64,000 nt of DNA from Sclerurus mexicanus (taxonomy: Eukaryota > Chordata > Aves > Passeriformes > Furnariidae). Below the pieces are notes generated by a model. That model was not told where the DNA came from and searched no databases. It was given only the letters and a program-made list of their open reading frames with translations. The translations under genes and the position numbers were made by a program. This document shows positions 61,090 through 64,000 of this stretch, in pieces. The stretch is from contig VWZF01002261.1 of NCBI GenBank assembly GCA_013396755.1, positions 434,001 to 498,000 of the forward strand, written 5' to 3'. Every line of letters starts with the position of its first letter. Position 1 is the stretch's first letter.

Positions 61090-64000
61090 TGTTGCTCTCT
61101 GCATGAGAATGTTCGCTCTGCAGCACATCTGATGTATGAGTGTTTGTGTCTCACTATTGCCAGGTGGGTATAAATCAGGGCTCTCAGGATCTGGACTGCT
61201 AAATTTGTCAAGATGGCATTGTGAGAATATTAGCTGCTAGCTGCTAAACTCTGCTCACCAAAAGGCTGCTCGTGACGCTTCCTGATAAACCATGTGAGAT
61301 GTTTGTAGTTTTTCTTTTTCTCCNTCCCCCCCCCGCCCCCCCCCAAATTTCTATCCATTGTTTATCTTGCCCAGGATTTAAAACTACATTTGCGTTAAGC
61401 TATGTGAAACAACATGTAAGTAAACAACATAAAAAGCAACTTGGCAATTCAAATATTTTCACCAATTAAAACTGTCTCCACGTTTTCCCACTGCTATTAT
61501 ACGTTTTTTAATATCTATGGTCTTTTAAGAAAAATAATACCAGTGTATTAAGTTTTATTTCTAGTTCTTGAATATAAGATTTAGCTGTAAGTATCCTGCA
61601 AAGTCAGGCAAATACTCTCCCCGTGCTGCTTATGCCAGGATGTACAGTACTATCAATTGGTTTATTACCTCTGTTCTTTCCAAGCTTTTGATTGCAGTCA
61701 TAAACCCCAAAAGGACTCATTAAGCCTTTTCACTTTTATTTTCATGTGCTTGGAGCACTTTTAAAAAATAAAAGTTTTAACCTAAGTGAAACTATTCTGA
61801 ACATGTTTTAGAAATCAGACCAGGTCCTAGCTCAGCAGAAAGAATTTGAGGTCTTCCAAAAAGTGCTTGGGTCTGCACACAAACTGTAGGTTCTCACAAT
61901 AAGGGGTAAGGTACAGCATTCAACAAACAAGCAAGGATAGCTCTAATCAAAGAGGAGCTAAAAAGAGCAATGAAATCCAAAACTTAAATTAGAAGACGCA
62001 ATGCACAGTCTGGAGAAGTTTTGTGACAGATAATAATTTCTGTAGATGAGAATAATTTGATGAAAAAGGGGAAGAAACATTATCTTGCATGCGTTGTGTA
62101 GGATGACAGGATTTATGATGATTGTACTTCCTTTTTTTTTATGTACCCCTTAGTGTCTTAGTGTCTTATTTCTCAATAAACAACACATATTTGTTTGGAA
62201 AGCCAGTTAGTGTGAAGTGGAATAGTTCAATTGAAATGGACATTTATACTATTTTGTACCAGTTCAGGACTATCCTCCTGTACCAAGGCTATGCAGCCTT
62301 TTGTAAATGTACTGCAATTTTTTGTATAATAACAGAACGCTCTTCTTTGGGCTATGGAAAACAACTCAAGCTTCATACAACATTATGCTCAGGAAAAATA
62401 TTTGGCATAGAGACGATAGTGTTGATTTCCCCTACCATGAAAGCAGTCTTACTTCCATAACAGCTTAAATAAATTCTCATTAACATTTACAGCTGTTAAC
62501 TTACTCACTCATCCCATCACAACAGATCAATGTCAACAGGAGTGAAAATTGTGTTCAAGCAACTGGATTTAATGAGACAGAAAAAATTAGTTATGGGAAG
62601 TTGAAACACTTAATTACATTCTCTTTCCTGGGAATGAACTGCTTTCCTTGGCATGGTGGTCCAACGACTTTCCCTAGGTTCTGGGTGAGCACACAGATCT
62701 GCCTGTACATTGTTCTAACAGTAAGACAGGTTTAGAAATGACTTGATCTTGGTTGTGAATGGCCTGTGTTAAGAGGTGTGCAGACATCCTCAGAGGGGCA
62801 TTTGAATCCCCATTACTGTCTTTTGTCTCTAGCATAGAACAGGGTAACAAAGGGATGAAACTTTCAATCCAGTTCCTTTTTCAGAGAGTCTCTGCTTTGA
62901 ACTTAAAATTGGTGTTAAAGTGGAAGAATTTTCCCTGATAATGTATGTGGATTGGTCAAAATTCTTGCTTATTTTATTGCTGAAATTTTACAGGAACAGG
63001 AGAAGTATTCTTTTCACTCACTGTTTAGGAGATAGTGTATATAAAATCCAGGGTATTTGGCCACATTATCTCTGTAATCCTCTTCAGATAGAATGGGTTT
63101 CAGATTACTCACTGACTTCAAGAAAGGAAGGGCCTAATCTGTGGATTTTTCTCTAGTTAAATGCATGGTACGTAGTTTACTCATTTGGGGGTTCACCAGA
63201 TAGAATCTTTGGCTAAAAAACCCCAAAACATTAACTTGTTTTTCTTTTTCTGTGGAGATTGATTATCGCTTAATGAAAGTTAGGGAGTTAAAATAAAATA
63301 AGAATCATCTGGAAAGCTGTAGTGGCCAAGCAGGGAGCCCGGTAGACAGGATGTGGAACTGAAATTCTGCAAACTCAGCATCATTTGTTCTCCCAGGTCT
63401 GAGGTTTATAGATCAGGCAGAACTCCCTTGTTACCCCTGCTTAAGCCAAACCTATATTCTTCCAACATACAATGCCTGTTGATCAACTAAGCATATTTAA
63501 GAAAAAGCATCAAATAAGGTATTTGAAATCATAAGGATACATAGGTAATGTCTTCATTTTTTTCCCCATGAAAATGCAAGACGAAGTTTCCACTTCTTTT
63601 CAGAATACATAGTATACAACATACTGAAATTGGTAGGATGATATGGGGTCATAGTATAAATAATATAAATAATAATAAAAGCATTAAATAAAATCTGGAA
63701 ATCTGTAAAAATACTACCCTGTAAATAATCCCTATTTTTCTAGTGCCTGAGGCAAACAAAACAAATCTAGGCTTCTGTACTACAGAGAAATCCTGATGTT
63801 TAGAATTCTAGCCAAGACACTGGAAATACTGTCCTTCCTTCCCATTTCTCTGGATGCAACTAGACTTTTTTGAGCTAAGGGTTCTAAAACTCCTCTCCTT
63901 TTCCGTGTCTCTTAGGAAAGTTTCATTCATAGAGGTCTGGTATTGGGCTGTCAGGGTCTGGCAGAATGGCTCAGTATGATGGTGAGAATAGGCCAGTTAC
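61090..64000. other. Non-coding DNA, no gene recognised
   Basis: The longest open frame is 112 codons (62122-62460, plus) with no recognised domain. The poly-C tract with an ambiguous base is listed separately. A TAAATAATA-type AT repeat occurs around 63,655-63,690. Nothing else is identifiable up to the window edge. Confidence 0.65.
61324..61344. repeat. Poly-C tract with an unresolved base (N at 61,324)
   Basis: Nine C, one G (61,335) and nine C follow an N and a T. The N marks an unresolved base, probably because the homopolymer is hard to sequence. The tract length should be treated as approximate. Confidence 0.95.

Noticed and set aside
1..64000. CRISPR arrays, operons, insertion sequences or phage-like modules
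   Set aside because: No regularly spaced repeats, ribosome-binding sites or gene clusters are present; the window is vertebrate nuclear DNA.
1..64000. Endogenous retrovirus or LTR pairs
   Set aside because: No paired long direct repeats, primer-binding site, or retroviral protein motifs were recognised on either strand.

Overview
This window reads as non-coding nuclear DNA of a vertebrate, most likely a bird. The best evidence is a small set of CR1 (chicken repeat 1) LINE fragments. One carries the 3' tail ending in the ATTCTATG-type octamer that is diagnostic of sauropsid CR1, and others carry decayed reverse transcriptase (RT) sequence. There are also faint MIR/L2-like remnants. Interspersed repeats are sparse, base composition is AT-rich, and microsatellites are short, all in keeping with an avian gene desert or a very long intron. 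The species cannot be fixed from the sequence. No prokaryotic gene organisation is present: the longest open frame is about 141 codons, and none of the open frames translates to a protein family I recognise.

Layout. 1-12,440 is unique AT-rich DNA with homopolymer and TTTG runs, a 27-bp perfect palindrome at 3866-3892, a MIR-like remnant near 6430-6516, a (TG)12 microsatellite at 10838 and an enhancer-like block at 1795-1925. 12,440-21,935 has two more enhancer-like blocks (12,440-12,720 and 21,550-21,930). 29,466-37,605 is the repeat-bearing part: a CR1 RT fragment on the minus strand, a CR1 3' tail on the plus strand, a short minus-strand tail, and a tail-side CR1/CR1 junction at 36,855-37,605. 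37,610-57,270 is again mostly unique, with two stretches that look richer in G+C (44,440-45,125 and 54,825-55,170). 57,270-64,000 holds another enhancer-like block, GATA/GACA and ATT microsatellites, a 22-bp tandem duplication, one weak exon candidate (60,943-61,084) and a poly-C tract with an unresolved base at 61,324.

No complete gene, confident RNA gene, CRISPR array or gene cluster could be supported, and I found no undescribed biological system. The observations most worth testing are the enhancer-like blocks, especially the octamer dyad at 12,626-12,645, then the CR1/CR1 junction and the single exon candidate.
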